A DNA stretch of 45,291 nt from NCBI GenBank assembly GCA_029938135.1, contig JAPYOO010000009.1, positions 1 to 45,291 on the forward strand, given 5' to 3'. A program made the translations under genes and the position numbers. Of this stretch, positions 9,032-17,596 are shown piece by piece. The stretch's first letter is position 1, and every line of letters begins with the position of its first letter. This stretch comes from Bermanella sp. GTDB lineage: Bacteria > Pseudomonadota > Gammaproteobacteria > Pseudomonadales > Oceanobacteraceae. The notes beneath the pieces were generated by a model. That model saw only the letters and a program-made list of their open reading frames with translations. It searched no databases and was not told the DNA's origin.

Positions 9032-11278
9032 ATGAGCATAGACGCAGATGATGAGATCCTTCAGGACTTTTTAGTGGAAGCTGGGGAGATTTTGGAGCTG
9101 CTTTCAGAGCAACTGGTTGAGCTGGAAAATAGCCCACAAGACCAAGAGTTGTTAAATACTATTTTTCGTGGCTTTCACACTGTAAAAGGCGGCGCGGGAT
9201 TTTTACAGCTTAACGCTCTGGTTGACTGTTGCCATGTAGCCGAAAATGTATTTGATATATTGCGCAACGGTCAGCGCAGTGTCACGCCTGAATTAATGGA
9301 TGTGGTGTTACGCGCGTTAGATACCGTCAATGAAATGTTTACCAGTGTGCGCGCCGGCTCCGAGCCCGTACCCGCCTCTGCTGAATTGATAGCCGACTTA
9401 ACTAAGTTTTCTACACCTGAAAGTGCCGACGAAGCGGCTGCTCCAGAGGCCAGTGTTGAAGTTGAAGCTGCTCCAGCAAGTGAAGCCGCTCCACCAGCCG
9501 TAGATGCGTCTGCTGGGGATGTGCCTGCTGGTGACATTACCGATGACGAATTTGAAGGGCTATTAGATGCCTTAGATGATGTAGCTGGGGATCCTAAAGC
9601 GGTAAGTGAACCTGCTGTACCAGCTCCAGCACCAGCACCCACTGCCGCATCAAACACCGATGAAATTACAGAAGATGAATTTGATGCACTTCTTGATCAG
9701 CTTCATGGTTCGGGCAAAGGGCCTGGCACTAATGAAGGTGAAGCGCCGGCAGCTAACGCTGAACCGCCCAAAGCCGTCACGCCCGCCAGTAGCACTCCTG
9801 CTTCTGAGCCCGCAGGCCAGAACATTTCAGAATCTGAGTTTGAAGACTTATTAGATAAACTGCACGGAAAAGGCAATGGTCCAACGGATAAAGGCCTAGA
9901 AGGCGGCAGTGACGCGGCTGCATCTGCAACACCTGAATCTAAACCAGAGCCTGTAGCCGCGCCACCAGTGAAACCTGTTCCTGTCGCCAGTGCCTCGGTT
10001 TCTGCAGCCAAACCGGCGACCCCTGCAGCGGCTAAAAAAGCGGAAGCACCTGTACCGGCGGCTGAAGCGACAGTTCGAGTAGATACTAAACGCTTGGATG
10101 ACATCATGAACATGGTGGGTGAGCTTGTATTAGTACGTAATAGATTGGTGCGTTTAGGGCTTAAAAGTACCGACGAATCAATGGCAAAGGCGGTAGCTAA
10201 TTTAGATGTGGTAACGGGTGATTTGCAAACATCGGTCATGAAAACACGTATGCAACCCATTAAAAAAGTGTTTGGGCGTTTTCCGCGAGTGGTACGAGAT
10301 TTGGCTCGAAACCTTAAAAAAGAAGTGACCTTAGAATTACGTGGTGAAGACACCGACCTTGATAAAAATCTAGTAGAGGCTTTGGCTGATCCATTGGTTC
10401 ACTTAGTGCGAAATTCGGTGGATCACGGCATCGAACAACCAGCAGAACGCGAGGCCAGTGGTAAATCTAAAAACGGCACTGTGATACTAAGTGCCGAGCA
10501 AGAAGGTGATCATATATTGTTGTCTATTTATGACGATGGTAAAGGCATGGACCCCAAGGCATTACAACGCATTGCCGTTGAGAAAGGCGTTATGGATCAG
10601 GATGCCGCCGAGCGCTTAACAGACAGCGAATCGTTTAATTTAATTTTTGCCCCCGGTTTTTCCACTAAGACTGAAATTAGTGAAGTGTCTGGTCGTGGTG
10701 TGGGCATGGATGTGGTTAAAACCAAAATAAACCAGCTCAATGGCACCATTAATATTGAATCTGAGATTGGTAAAGGCACAAAAATTCAGATTAAAGTGCC
10801 GTTAACGCTGGCCATTATGCCGACCTTAATGGTGATGTTATCTGAACAAGCATTTGCCTTTCCATTAGTGAGCGTGAATGAAATTTTCCACCTAGATCTG
10901 ACTAAAACCAATGTCATAGATGGACAGGAGGTTGTGGTGGTACGAGAAAAAGCCGTGCCATTATTTCACTTAAAACGCTGGTTGGTGGGTAATTGTTTAG
11001 TGACCTCTTCCGGAGTGGATCCTGATACGAATAGCGAGACCGCGAATGTGAAGGAAGGCCATGTGGTGGTCGTGTCAGTAGGCACTCAAAGAGTAGGCTT
11101 TGTGGTGGATCAATTAGTAGGGCAAGAAGAGGTCGTGATAAAACCTTTAGGGAAAATGCTGCAAGGCACGCCCGGTATGGCAGGTGCGACTATTACCGGT
11201 GATGGTCGTATTGCTCTTATTTTAGATGTACCCAGTATGCTGAATCATTATGCTTCAAAAGTAAATTTAGCCGCTTAA
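9032..11278 (+). CDS. cheA: Chemotaxis histidine kinase CheA
   Basis: CheA is the soluble kinase of the chemoreceptor array, phosphorylating CheY and CheB. It has an N-terminal Hpt (P1) domain with phospho-acceptor H49 in FRGFHTVKGGAGFLQL. A long Ala/Pro/acidic linker (about residues 130-345) follows, then dimerisation helices (about 350-410). The HATPase domain has N-box VHLVRNSVDHGIE, DDGKGMD and GRGVGMDVV, and a CheW-like P5 domain ends the protein. No normal P2 domain is recognisable. The linker instead carries three copies of an I-[TS]-x-x-EF-x-x-LLD-x-L motif near residues 169-183, 212-231 and 265-284. At 748 residues it is longer than enteric CheA. A good Shine-Dalgarno (AGAGGAAATAGG) precedes the ATG. 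Confidence 0.96.
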   Translation: MSIDADDEILQDFLVEAGEILELLSEQLVELENSPQDQELLNTIFRGFHTVKGGAGFLQLNALVDCCHVAENVFDILRNGQRSVTPELMDVVLRALDTVNEMFTSVRAGSEPVPASAELIADLTKFSTPESADEAAAPEASVEVEAAPASEAAPPAVDASAGDVPAGDITDDEFEGLLDALDDVAGDPKAVSEPAVPAPAPAPTAASNTDEITEDEFDALLDQLHGSGKGPGTNEGEAPAANAEPPKAVTPASSTPASEPAGQNISESEFEDLLDKLHGKGNGPTDKGLEGGSDAAASATPESKPEPVAAPPVKPVPVASASVSAAKPATPAAAKKAEAPVPAAEATVRVDTKRLDDIMNMVGELVLVRNRLVRLGLKSTDESMAKAVANLDVVTGDLQTSVMKTRMQPIKKVFGRFPRVVRDLARNLKKEVTLELRGEDTDLDKNLVEALADPLVHLVRNSVDHGIEQPAEREASGKSKNGTVILSAEQEGDHILLSIYDDGKGMDPKALQRIAVEKGVMDQDAAERLTDSESFNLIFAPGFSTKTEISEVSGRGVGMDVVKTKINQLNGTINIESEIGKGTKIQIKVPLTLAIMPTLMVMLSEQAFAFPLVSVNEIFHLDLTKTNVIDGQEVVVVREKAVPLFHLKRWLVGNCLVTSSGVDPDTNSETANVKEGHVVVVSVGTQRVGFVVDQLVGQEEVVIKPLGKMLQGTPGMAGATITGDGRIALILDVPSMLNHYASKVNLAA

Positions 11279-11307
11279 GCGTATCGAACGCCACCAAGGG
11301 TATGTAA

Positions 11308-12513
11308 ATGGCCATAAAAGTATTGGTGGTAGACGATTCAGGTTTTTTTCAGAAGCGTATCGCTGAAATTTTAAAGCCAGTTTCTGATATCAAAATTATT
11401 GGTTTTGCCAGTAATGGTCGTGAGGCCATTGAAAAAAACCAAGCCCTTAACCCTGACGTCATTACCATGGATTACGAAATGCCGGTAATGGACGGGCTGA
11501 CGGCATTGCGTAACATCATGAACTTAAAACCCACTCCTGTACTCATGTTCTCATCCTTGACCTACGCAGGTGCGCGTATCACTTTGGATGCATTGGACGC
11601 TGGGGCTGTGGACTTTTTGCCTAAAAACTTTGGGGACTTGCAACAAGGAGGTACCAAAATTCGTGATTTACTCACCGATAAAATAAAGGCGGTGGCTAAA
11701 TTTTATAATCGCAATGCGAGCCCTGATGCTTATCGAGTGAACAGCTTTGAATCTGTTTCTAAACCTGGATCGAGTGGCAATGATAAAAAAAATGTAAGTC
11801 CAGTAAAGTCACAAATCAAGCCGCCAGAAAATCCAGTTGAAACAAGGGATAACTCTGTAAAAGTAAATGTTAAGCCCAAAGTCATTGAGGTGCCAGTTAA
11901 AGTAAAAGTGGCTGGCGCATCTGTAAATTCTACTAATAATACTCGCTTGGATAGTATTGATGTGGTGATAATTGGTACTAGCACAGGGGGGCCAGTGGCA
12001 TTGCAAAAAGTACTGACCTGTTTACCGGCTAATTTCCCTAAACCCATCGTACTGATTCAACATATGCCCGCCTCTTTTACCGGAGCATTTGCCGAGCGTT
12101 TAAATAAACTATGCAAGATTAAAGTTAAGCTGGCTGAAGACGGCGACGTTATGTCTCCAGGTGTTGCGTTATTAGCGCCAGGTGGCAAACAAATGATACT
12201 AGAGCGCACTAAGGTAAGAATTGTAGATGGTGATGATAGAGTGAATTATAGGCCTTGTGTGGATATAACATTTGCATCGGCCGCTAAATATTTTTCCTCT
12301 AAAGCCTTAGGGATAATTTTAACGGGCATGGGCAGTGATGGCCGGGATGGCGCTAAACTGATGAAAGATAATGGCGCGTCTATTTGGGCGCAAGATGAAA
12401 AAACCTGTGTTATTTATGGCATGCCCATGGCCATTGTAAAAGCAAAGTTGGCCAATGCTATTTTATCGTTAAACGATATTGGTCCAATGCTTATTAAAGA
12501 AGTTAGGCGATAA
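11308..12513 (+). CDS. cheB: Chemotaxis protein-glutamate methylesterase CheB
   Basis: CheB removes methyl groups from chemoreceptors (adaptation) and can deamidate glutamines. The N-terminal receiver has D9/D10 and phospho-acceptor D55 (TMDYEMPVMDG). A linker follows (about 140-215), then the esterase domain with catalytic S225 (IIGTSTGGPVAL), H252 (IQHMPASFTGAFAERL) and the Asp of LTGMGSDGRDG. The product is 401 residues, longer than enteric CheB because of the polar linker. It starts 30 bp after cheA and is probably co-transcribed. No cheR lies in the window; in Pseudomonas it is elsewhere. Confidence 0.96.
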   Translation: MAIKVLVVDDSGFFQKRIAEILKPVSDIKIIGFASNGREAIEKNQALNPDVITMDYEMPVMDGLTALRNIMNLKPTPVLMFSSLTYAGARITLDALDAGAVDFLPKNFGDLQQGGTKIRDLLTDKIKAVAKFYNRNASPDAYRVNSFESVSKPGSSGNDKKNVSPVKSQIKPPENPVETRDNSVKVNVKPKVIEVPVKVKVAGASVNSTNNTRLDSIDVVIIGTSTGGPVALQKVLTCLPANFPKPIVLIQHMPASFTGAFAERLNKLCKIKVKLAEDGDVMSPGVALLAPGGKQMILERTKVRIVDGDDRVNYRPCVDITFASAAKYFSSKALGIILTGMGSDGRDGAKLMKDNGASIWAQDEKTCVIYGMPMAIVKAKLANAILSLNDIGPMLIKEVRR

Positions 12514-12535
12514 TTAAACAACTTAAGTTTATGTA

Positions 12536-12563
12536 CCATGAAAATTGTTTTTAATTTTTATGG
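12536..12563. repeat. AT-rich inverted repeat between cheB and motC
   Basis: CCATGAAAATT and AATTTTTATGG form an 11-bp stem with one G-U pair around a 6-nt loop (GTTTTT). It lacks a GC-rich stem and a T tract, so it is not a typical terminator. A role in mRNA processing or attenuation is possible but unproven. Confidence 0.4.
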
Positions 12564-12603
12564 ATTAATAGACATAATTTAACGTAACAAATAGTGATGG
12601 CCC

Positions 12604-13350
12604 ATGGATTGGTTGAGTTTGGCAGGTATTGCCTTAGGTTTGGCGGCTATAGTACTGGGTAATTTGGCCGAAGGGGGGGTGACGTCGGCTTTAATAAATG
12701 TACCGGCTGCGTTGATCGTATTTGGTGGCAGCTTTGCGGCCCTGTTGGTGCAATCTCCTTGGGTGGTGATTAAAAATGCCTTTATTCGCACTAGCTGGTT
12801 ATTTGTTCCGCCAAGATTTAATTTGGAGGATTTACTGGAGACCTTGTGTCAATGGGGGCATGCGGCACGGCGAGAGGGTTTAATCGGTTTAGAAAATATT
12901 GCCGAGGTTGAGCATTCTTTGTTTGCTCGCAAAGGACTTAACTTGTTGGCCGATGGGCAGCCTCCGGGGGCTATTCGCAACAGCTTAGAATTGGATTTAT
13001 ACAAACAAGAAGACATGGGCATGCAGTCAGCCCATGTATATGACAGCTTAGGTGGTTACGCCCCCACTATTGGTATCATCGGTGCGGTACTGGGTTTGAT
13101 GCAAGTGTTAGGGAATTTAAATGACCCGAGTGAAATTGGACCCGGTATCGCCACCGCTTTTATAGCAACGTTGTATGGGTTGGGTAGCGCAAATTTAATT
13201 TTTTTACCGTTAGCTCAAAAGCTTAAACACTTAGTGCGCAGTGAATACCTCTATAACGAGCTGACCATCGAAGGTTTAGTCGCCATAGCGGAAGGTGAGC
13301 ATCCAAACTCTATTCGTTATCGTTATGAGATTTTGAAAAAACCTAATTGA
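12604..13350 (+). CDS. motC: Flagellar stator protein MotC (MotA/PomA family)
   Basis: This is the four-helix stator subunit that pairs with MotD to drive flagellar rotation. N-terminal helices cover residues 1-55. The C-terminal ExbB/TolQ-like segment GGYAPTIGIIGAVLGLMQVLGNLNDPSEIGPGIATAFIATLYGLG is the family signature. At 248 residues it is the size of Pseudomonas MotC rather than the longer enteric MotA. Its position directly before a MotB-like gene inside the che locus matches the second stator set (MotCD) of Pseudomonas. The coupling ion cannot be read reliably from the sequence. Confidence 0.92.
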   Translation: MDWLSLAGIALGLAAIVLGNLAEGGVTSALINVPAALIVFGGSFAALLVQSPWVVIKNAFIRTSWLFVPPRFNLEDLLETLCQWGHAARREGLIGLENIAEVEHSLFARKGLNLLADGQPPGAIRNSLELDLYKQEDMGMQSAHVYDSLGGYAPTIGIIGAVLGLMQVLGNLNDPSEIGPGIATAFIATLYGLGSANLIFLPLAQKLKHLVRSEYLYNELTIEGLVAIAEGEHPNSIRYRYEILKKPN

Positions 13351-13372
13351 TGTACCGACAAGGAATTGGATT

Positions 13373-14143
13373 ATGCCAAGACGTCACCTGCGGCCAGAAT
13401 CGGTACACCCTTATCGTTGGATGGTGTCTTACGCCGATTTTATGACCTTATTATTTGCTTTTTTTGTGGTGATGTATGCCATGTCTTCGGTGAATGATAA
13501 GAAGTTTGATGCCATGTCGATTTCTATTGTTGGGGTTTTTGATGGCACCAATAAATCGCTTAAACCTTTTCAATTGGATGCGATTTTTCCCAGTCTTTCA
13601 CCATCCTCTGATGTTGCGCTAATTTCCTCCAAGGAAGGTGACCGTCCAGAACCGCCTGCCGATGTATTGGAGCTCATACAAAGTTCTCTCAACCCTTTGA
13701 TTGATGCAAAGAAATTTAATCTTACGATGGATGAAAAGTGGCTGCAATTAGAAGTGCCGGTGGACGCATTATTCACCGACTCTGGAGTGAAACTTAGTTA
13801 TGAAGGGGAGCAAGTTTTAGTGAAGCTGGCTAAGTCATTTATGGCGTTCAGTAATCCTATTAATATAGAAGTGTTTGGCGATAATAAAAAAATTGAAGGT
13901 GCGAATCCTTGGCTGTTAACCGCGCGCCAAGGAACGGTCATCGGGCAGTTTTTATTGTTGGAGCAAATTGCCGCTCAGCGTTTGGCAGTGGTCTCTTATG
14001 GCCCGTTTCAGCCTATTGCTACTAATGATGATGAAGACGGGCGCGCCATTAATCGACGGGTTCTATTTTTAATAGATCGATCTGTCATTCACCGAGAACG
14101 CATAAAAACGGTGACGAATCGGCACTTGTCTGCTAAATCTTAA
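13373..14143 (+). CDS. motD: Flagellar stator protein MotD (MotB/OmpA-like)
   Basis: This stator subunit anchors the complex to peptidoglycan. A short cytoplasmic N-terminus (MPRRHLRPESVHPYRWMVSYADFMTLLFAFFVVMY) leads into a single membrane helix carrying the ion-binding Asp at residue 22. A linker and an OmpA-like peptidoglycan-binding domain follow (about 140-240; DGRAINRRVLFLI near the end). It starts 22 bp after motC, so the two form one unit. The length of 256 residues is normal. Confidence 0.93.
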   Translation: MPRRHLRPESVHPYRWMVSYADFMTLLFAFFVVMYAMSSVNDKKFDAMSISIVGVFDGTNKSLKPFQLDAIFPSLSPSSDVALISSKEGDRPEPPADVLELIQSSLNPLIDAKKFNLTMDEKWLQLEVPVDALFTDSGVKLSYEGEQVLVKLAKSFMAFSNPINIEVFGDNKKIEGANPWLLTARQGTVIGQFLLLEQIAAQRLAVVSYGPFQPIATNDDEDGRAINRRVLFLIDRSVIHRERIKTVTNRHLSAKS

Positions 14144-14252
14144 TAGGGACTGTATTTTTATTGCGTCAACTAAGCACGATATTTGCATTGGATAGCACGG
14201 TAGAACTTAGAAAATAACACCGGTTGTAACGGGGTTGTACGGATATACATGG

Positions 14253-14283
14253 AAAAGGCTGTGATTATTTTCATCGCCTTTTT
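14253..14283 (+). terminator. Rho-independent terminator after motD
   Basis: AAAAGGC...GCCTTTTT forms a stem extended by an inner GTGA/TCAT segment and ends in a T tract. It lies 110 bp after the motD stop. The ParA gene downstream therefore probably starts a new transcript, though I could not identify its promoter. Confidence 0.6.
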
Positions 14284-14357
14284 CAAGACTTAATAAATAC
14301 GGATAGTCAGCTTTATCTAAGTAGTATGAGTGAAGCGGGAAGGCCAAGGAGTGAACT

Positions 14358-15152
14358 GTGCACGTATGGGCCGTAGCAAATCAAAAGGGTGGAGTGGGTA
14401 AAACCACCACCACTGTGTGCCTGGCTGGATTGTTAGGAGAGCTAGGTCATAAGGTGCTTATGGTTGACTTGGATCCTCATGGCTCATTAACCAGCTATTT
14501 TAAATATAATCCTGATGATATGGAAACCAGTATTTATGACCTGTTCATGCATGAAGGTAAAATACCCGAGGGTTTGCCCAAAAAAATAATACTGTCCACT
14601 AGCCAAGAGGGCGTAGATTTATTTCCTGCTAGCACTGCTCTGGCCACATTAGAGCGAAAAGTGGCCACTCAGGGAGGTATGGGGTTAGTGATTTCTAAAT
14701 CCTTAGCCACCCTATGGGATCAATATCAATATGTAATCATAGATACGCCGCCCATTTTAGGGGTGTTAATGATTAATGCCTTGGCGGCCGCTCAAAAATT
14801 ATTAATCCCAGTGCAAACCGAATATCTGGCCGTTAAGGGATTGGAGCGCATGACACATACCCTGTCTATGGTGATGCAGTCGACTAAAAAGAAACTGCCA
14901 TTTACCATTATTCCAACATTATATGATCGACGTACCCATGCCTCTTTGAACGCCTTAAAAAATATTCGCCAACTTTATGGTGAACAAGTATTTATTGAGG
15001 CTATTCCGGTGGATACCCGTTTTAGAGACGCCAGTGAGTTGGGGAGCATGCCTTCAAAAATTGATCCCGATGGTCGTGGTGTGCGAGTTTATAAGCATTT
15101 GTTAACCGACTTATTAAAAACCAGCGATGACTCTCACCAGGCTTCTCAATAA
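14358..15152 (+). CDS. ParA/Soj-family ATPase for chemotaxis array positioning
   Basis: This 264-residue ParA-type ATPase has the deviant Walker A motif KGGVGKTTTT (about residues 10-19), a DLDPHGSLTSYF switch and the IIDTPP motif. Its place between motD and a CheW-domain gene matches Vibrio ParC and its Pseudomonas counterpart, which carry the chemotaxis array to the cell pole or midcell together with ParP. The start is GTG 14358: AGGAG at 14347-14351 has good spacing, and the product then begins directly at the conserved strand (MHVWAVANQKGGVGK). It is not a plasmid partition gene, since no parB or parS is seen. Confidence 0.88.
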   Translation: MHVWAVANQKGGVGKTTTTVCLAGLLGELGHKVLMVDLDPHGSLTSYFKYNPDDMETSIYDLFMHEGKIPEGLPKKIILSTSQEGVDLFPASTALATLERKVATQGGMGLVISKSLATLWDQYQYVIIDTPPILGVLMINALAAAQKLLIPVQTEYLAVKGLERMTHTLSMVMQSTKKKLPFTIIPTLYDRRTHASLNALKNIRQLYGEQVFIEAIPVDTRFRDASELGSMPSKIDPDGRGVRVYKHLLTDLLKTSDDSHQASQ

Positions 15153-15201
15153 GGATTATCTAGAGGTGCCCTAAAATATTAACGCAAGGATGACGACTCG
15201 C

Positions 15202-15525
15202 ATGCATACAACTTCTGATTACGTGGTAAGCAGTTATTTAGACAGTTTGTTAATGGATTTAACCTTGTCTGAGGCGACCATTAAGATTGCGCCCATAGCT
15301 ACTTACTCCCCTCAAGACAGTATTATTAGCAGCCAAAAATTAGTGCCTTGTTTTGATCCTTTTTTATTTATGGACATAACGGCGGGTTATTCTCGGACTC
15401 AGCACTGGCTGGTGTATCTATTGGTTCTGCGCCTTAGTGCCTCTTTGCCACCAAGCGCTCTTAGGCGTTACTGCCGCAGACAGTGCCAAACCTTAATAAA
15501 TTATTTACAAGTCACTTGTCCATGA
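15202..15525 (+). CDS. Small unrecognised gene translationally coupled to the ParP-like gene
   Basis: I do not recognise this family. The product (107 residues from ATG 15202; 111 from the ATG at 15190) begins SDYVVSSYLDSLLMDLTL. This matches the start of the next protein (DVVVQDYMDSLLADLF) at most positions, and the remainder has no visible domain. Its TGA overlaps the downstream ATG (ATGA at 15522-15525), a typical coupling arrangement and evidence that it is translated. ATG 15202 is preferred because AAGGA lies about 11 nt upstream; the other ATG leaves no room for a ribosome site. A role in the ParA/ParP/CheA hub is inferred only from position and the shared motif. Confidence 0.6.
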   Translation: MHTTSDYVVSSYLDSLLMDLTLSEATIKIAPIATYSPQDSIISSQKLVPCFDPFLFMDITAGYSRTQHWLVYLLVLRLSASLPPSALRRYCRRQCQTLINYLQVTCP

Positions 15526-16388
15526 GTGTATCTGGACCACCAAAGTCCGTTAAAGTCGATGTAGTCGTTCAGGATTACATGGATAGTTTATTGGCGGATT
15601 TATTTCCAGAAATACAAGATGAAGCAGAGGTTTTAGCTGTCACAACAGTACCTGAGGTAACGACGCAAACAGTGGTTAAAGAGAAAGAAGAAGCCACCAG
15701 TTCCGCTGTTGCGATGACTCAACCACTTAGTCCCCCCCCCGATGCGCCACAGCCGCTTAAACAACCCCAGAACACGATTGAATTAGCCAGTACCCCCGTA
15801 GAGGAGGTTATTGCTCAAGTGGCTGAGGTAGCATCACCTATTAAGCTGAGCATTGAAGCGCCAGAGGTTGTCTCGCCCAAAATCATCGCACCAGAAATTG
15901 TAGCGGCCACTGAGTTGATTGAAGAGCGGGCATACCCAAGTGCCCCCGTTTGGGCGCAACAAGCCTTTGATGTCTTATTGTTTGATGTGTGTGGCTTAAA
16001 ATTGGCGGTCTGTATGGAATCGTTGGGACGCATCATCAAAATAGAACAAGAGTTGAATCAATTAATTGGCAGACCGGCCTGGTTTATGGGGGCCTATAGC
16101 GAAAACGAACAGAGCTTATATGTGGTGGATACCGCCAAATTCATCATGCCAGAAAAAGGCTACGACCTAGCAGAGCAGGGGTTTGAGTTTATTATTCAAT
16201 TACAACGTAGTAACTGGAGTTTGGCGTGCAAAGAAGTCTACAGCACGGTTCGGTTACTGCCGGATCAAGTGAAATGGCGATCCAGTGAAGGTAAGCGTCC
16301 TTGGTTAGCAGGGACGGTCATCGAACATATGTGTGCATTAATCCATGTTGATTCACTGGTTGATCTACTGAAAAGCGAGAATGCGTAA
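15522..16388 (+). CDS. ParP-like protein with C-terminal CheW-like domain
   Basis: The N-terminal motif DYMDSLLADL is followed by a long Pro/Glu/Val-rich linker (to about residue 140). The C-terminal CheW-like domain follows (FDVLLFDVCGLKLAVCMESLGRIIKIE ... VIEHMCALIHVDSLVDLL). This architecture and its position after a ParA gene match Vibrio ParP and its Pseudomonas counterpart, which link the ParA-type ATPase to CheA arrays. The ORF track starts at GTG 15483. I take ATG 15522 because it overlaps the upstream stop and no Shine-Dalgarno serves the GTG. The product is about 288 residues. Confidence 0.82.
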   Translation: MSVSGPPKSVKVDVVVQDYMDSLLADLFPEIQDEAEVLAVTTVPEVTTQTVVKEKEEATSSAVAMTQPLSPPPDAPQPLKQPQNTIELASTPVEEVIAQVAEVASPIKLSIEAPEVVSPKIIAPEIVAATELIEERAYPSAPVWAQQAFDVLLFDVCGLKLAVCMESLGRIIKIEQELNQLIGRPAWFMGAYSENEQSLYVVDTAKFIMPEKGYDLAEQGFEFIIQLQRSNWSLACKEVYSTVRLLPDQVKWRSSEGKRPWLAGTVIEHMCALIHVDSLVDLLKSENA

Positions 16389-16405
16389 TTCCCTTCAACA
16401 ACCGA

Positions 16406-16422
16406 CTGGCACACAACCTGCT
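16406..16422 (+). promoter_or_regulatory. Putative sigma-54 promoter of cheW
   Basis: CTGGCACACAACCTGCT has a perfect TGGCAC at -24 and CTGC at -12, with the exact GG-N10-GC spacing. Transcription would start near 16433, giving a leader of about 110 nt before cheW. The 12-bp palindrome TAGTCTAGACTA (16424-16435) lies at the predicted start region. Confidence 0.55.
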
Positions 16423-16544
16423 CTAGTCTAGACTAATAACTAGCAATGTTATGAATTTGACGATATGTCCATGATAGGACGTAAGGTGTAGTGAGATGTC
16501 TATTGGTAGACCCGTCACGAGCCTATATTTAATAGGAGATTGTT

Positions 16545-17027
16545 ATGAGTACCTATGAAGCAAAAGGGGTGGCTGATGATCCCGTGTTGCAATGGGTGAC
16601 GTTTCGTTTAGACAACGAAAGCTATGGCATTAATGTTATGCAAGTGCAGGAAGTATTGCGCTATAGCGAAATTGCGCCAGTACCGGGAGCGCCTACCTAT
16701 GTGCTGGGTATTATTAATTTACGCGGAAATGTCGTCACAGTAATAGATACCCGCTTGCGTTTTGGTTTGTCACAAACCGAAACTTCAGATCAAACCCGTA
16801 TTGTCATTATTGAAACCGAAAACCAAGTGGTGGGTATATTAGTCGATTCGGTGGCGGAGGTTGTGTATTTACGCCAGTCTGAAATTGAAACCACACCAAA
16901 TGTGGGCAATGACGAAACGGCCAAATTTATTCAAGGTGTTTGTCATAAAAATGATGAACTGCTTATTCTGGTTGATCTAGAAAAAATGATGTCAGATGAA
17001 GAGTGGGCCGAACTCAACGATTTTTAG
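16545..17027 (+). CDS. cheW: Chemotaxis coupling protein CheW
   Basis: CheW joins chemoreceptors to CheA. The 160-residue product is a single CheW domain (VTFRLDNESYGINVMQVQEVLRY ... PGAPTYVLGIINLRGNVVTVIDTRLRFGL ... VGILVDSVAEVV). An AATAGGAGAT Shine-Dalgarno precedes the ATG. It is the canonical CheW of this locus, distinct from the ParP-like protein upstream. Confidence 0.96.
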   Translation: MSTYEAKGVADDPVLQWVTFRLDNESYGINVMQVQEVLRYSEIAPVPGAPTYVLGIINLRGNVVTVIDTRLRFGLSQTETSDQTRIVIIETENQVVGILVDSVAEVVYLRQSEIETTPNVGNDETAKFIQGVCHKNDELLILVDLEKMMSDEEWAELNDF

Positions 17028-17109
17028 AAAAAAAGTTAATAGTAATTATTAGCCATTTATTCACATTGAATGAATGGCTTCATTATAAAAATAATATGAA
17101 AGGTGAAGT

Positions 17110-17532
17110 ATGTTGGAATCTATTTTAGCGTTTACGTCTGCCGATATTGCCTTGTGGGTTGTGTCAGCTTGTTCGGTGTCGGCTTTATTTATGTCAGTTT
17201 ATAATGGTCGCGTATTAGTGAAGCAAAAGCGACAGCACATGTTACGCAATCGCCGACTGCAAGAAGATATGCGTGCCTTATCTAAAAGCGCTGTAGGCAT
17301 GGGCCAAAAAGTATTACAAACCGAGCGTAAATTAATGGACGTGTTAAAAAAACAAACCTCTATTTTAAATACTCAAGCGGAGCATCCATCGTACGATCAG
17401 GCGGGTAGCTTGATCGCAATGGGGGCCACGGAAGATGACCTTGTTAATACCTGCGGTTTCAGCCATTGCGAAGCAGAGTTGTTGTTGTCACTAAAAAAAC
17501 ACAATCATTCGGCGTCTGCCAGCGTTCACTGA
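17110..17532 (+). CDS. DUF2802 family membrane-anchored protein
   Basis: A 140-residue protein with one N-terminal membrane helix (about residues 10-30), a basic coiled-coil region (about 35-90) and a C-terminal conserved block (YDQAGSLIAMGATEDDLVNTCGFSHCEAELLLSL). This is the DUF2802 pattern. The same family follows cheW at the end of the chemotaxis locus in Pseudomonas. Its function is unknown. A strong terminator follows 30 bp downstream, so it closes the operon. Confidence 0.8.
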   Translation: MLESILAFTSADIALWVVSACSVSALFMSVYNGRVLVKQKRQHMLRNRRLQEDMRALSKSAVGMGQKVLQTERKLMDVLKKQTSILNTQAEHPSYDQAGSLIAMGATEDDLVNTCGFSHCEAELLLSLKKHNHSASASVH

Positions 17533-17562
17533 CATGTAAATTTAAAATATTAACGGTTTAAT

Positions 17563-17596
17563 AAAAGGGCTGCCCATAAATGGCAGCCCTTTTTTA
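17563..17596 (+). terminator. Strong rho-independent terminator closing the chemotaxis operon
   Basis: AAAAGGGCTGCC and GGCAGCCCTTTT form a perfect stem around loop CATAAAT, followed by a T-rich tail. It is the clearest terminator in the window. Confidence 0.92.

Noticed and set aside
9703-10353. 216-residue minus-strand ORF
   Set aside because: It is the antisense shadow of the Ala/Pro-rich cheA linker. Its low-complexity composition follows from cheA codon use and it has no ribosome site or domain.
14358-15152. ParA as a plasmid or chromosome partition gene
   Set aside because: No parB or parS nearby, and the position between motD and a CheW-domain gene matches chemotaxis-array ParA proteins.
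15202-15525. Idea that the small gene is a frameshifted CheW domain
   Set aside because: I read the other two frames across 15350-15525 and found no CheW-like sequence; only the N-terminal motif is shared with the ParP-like protein.
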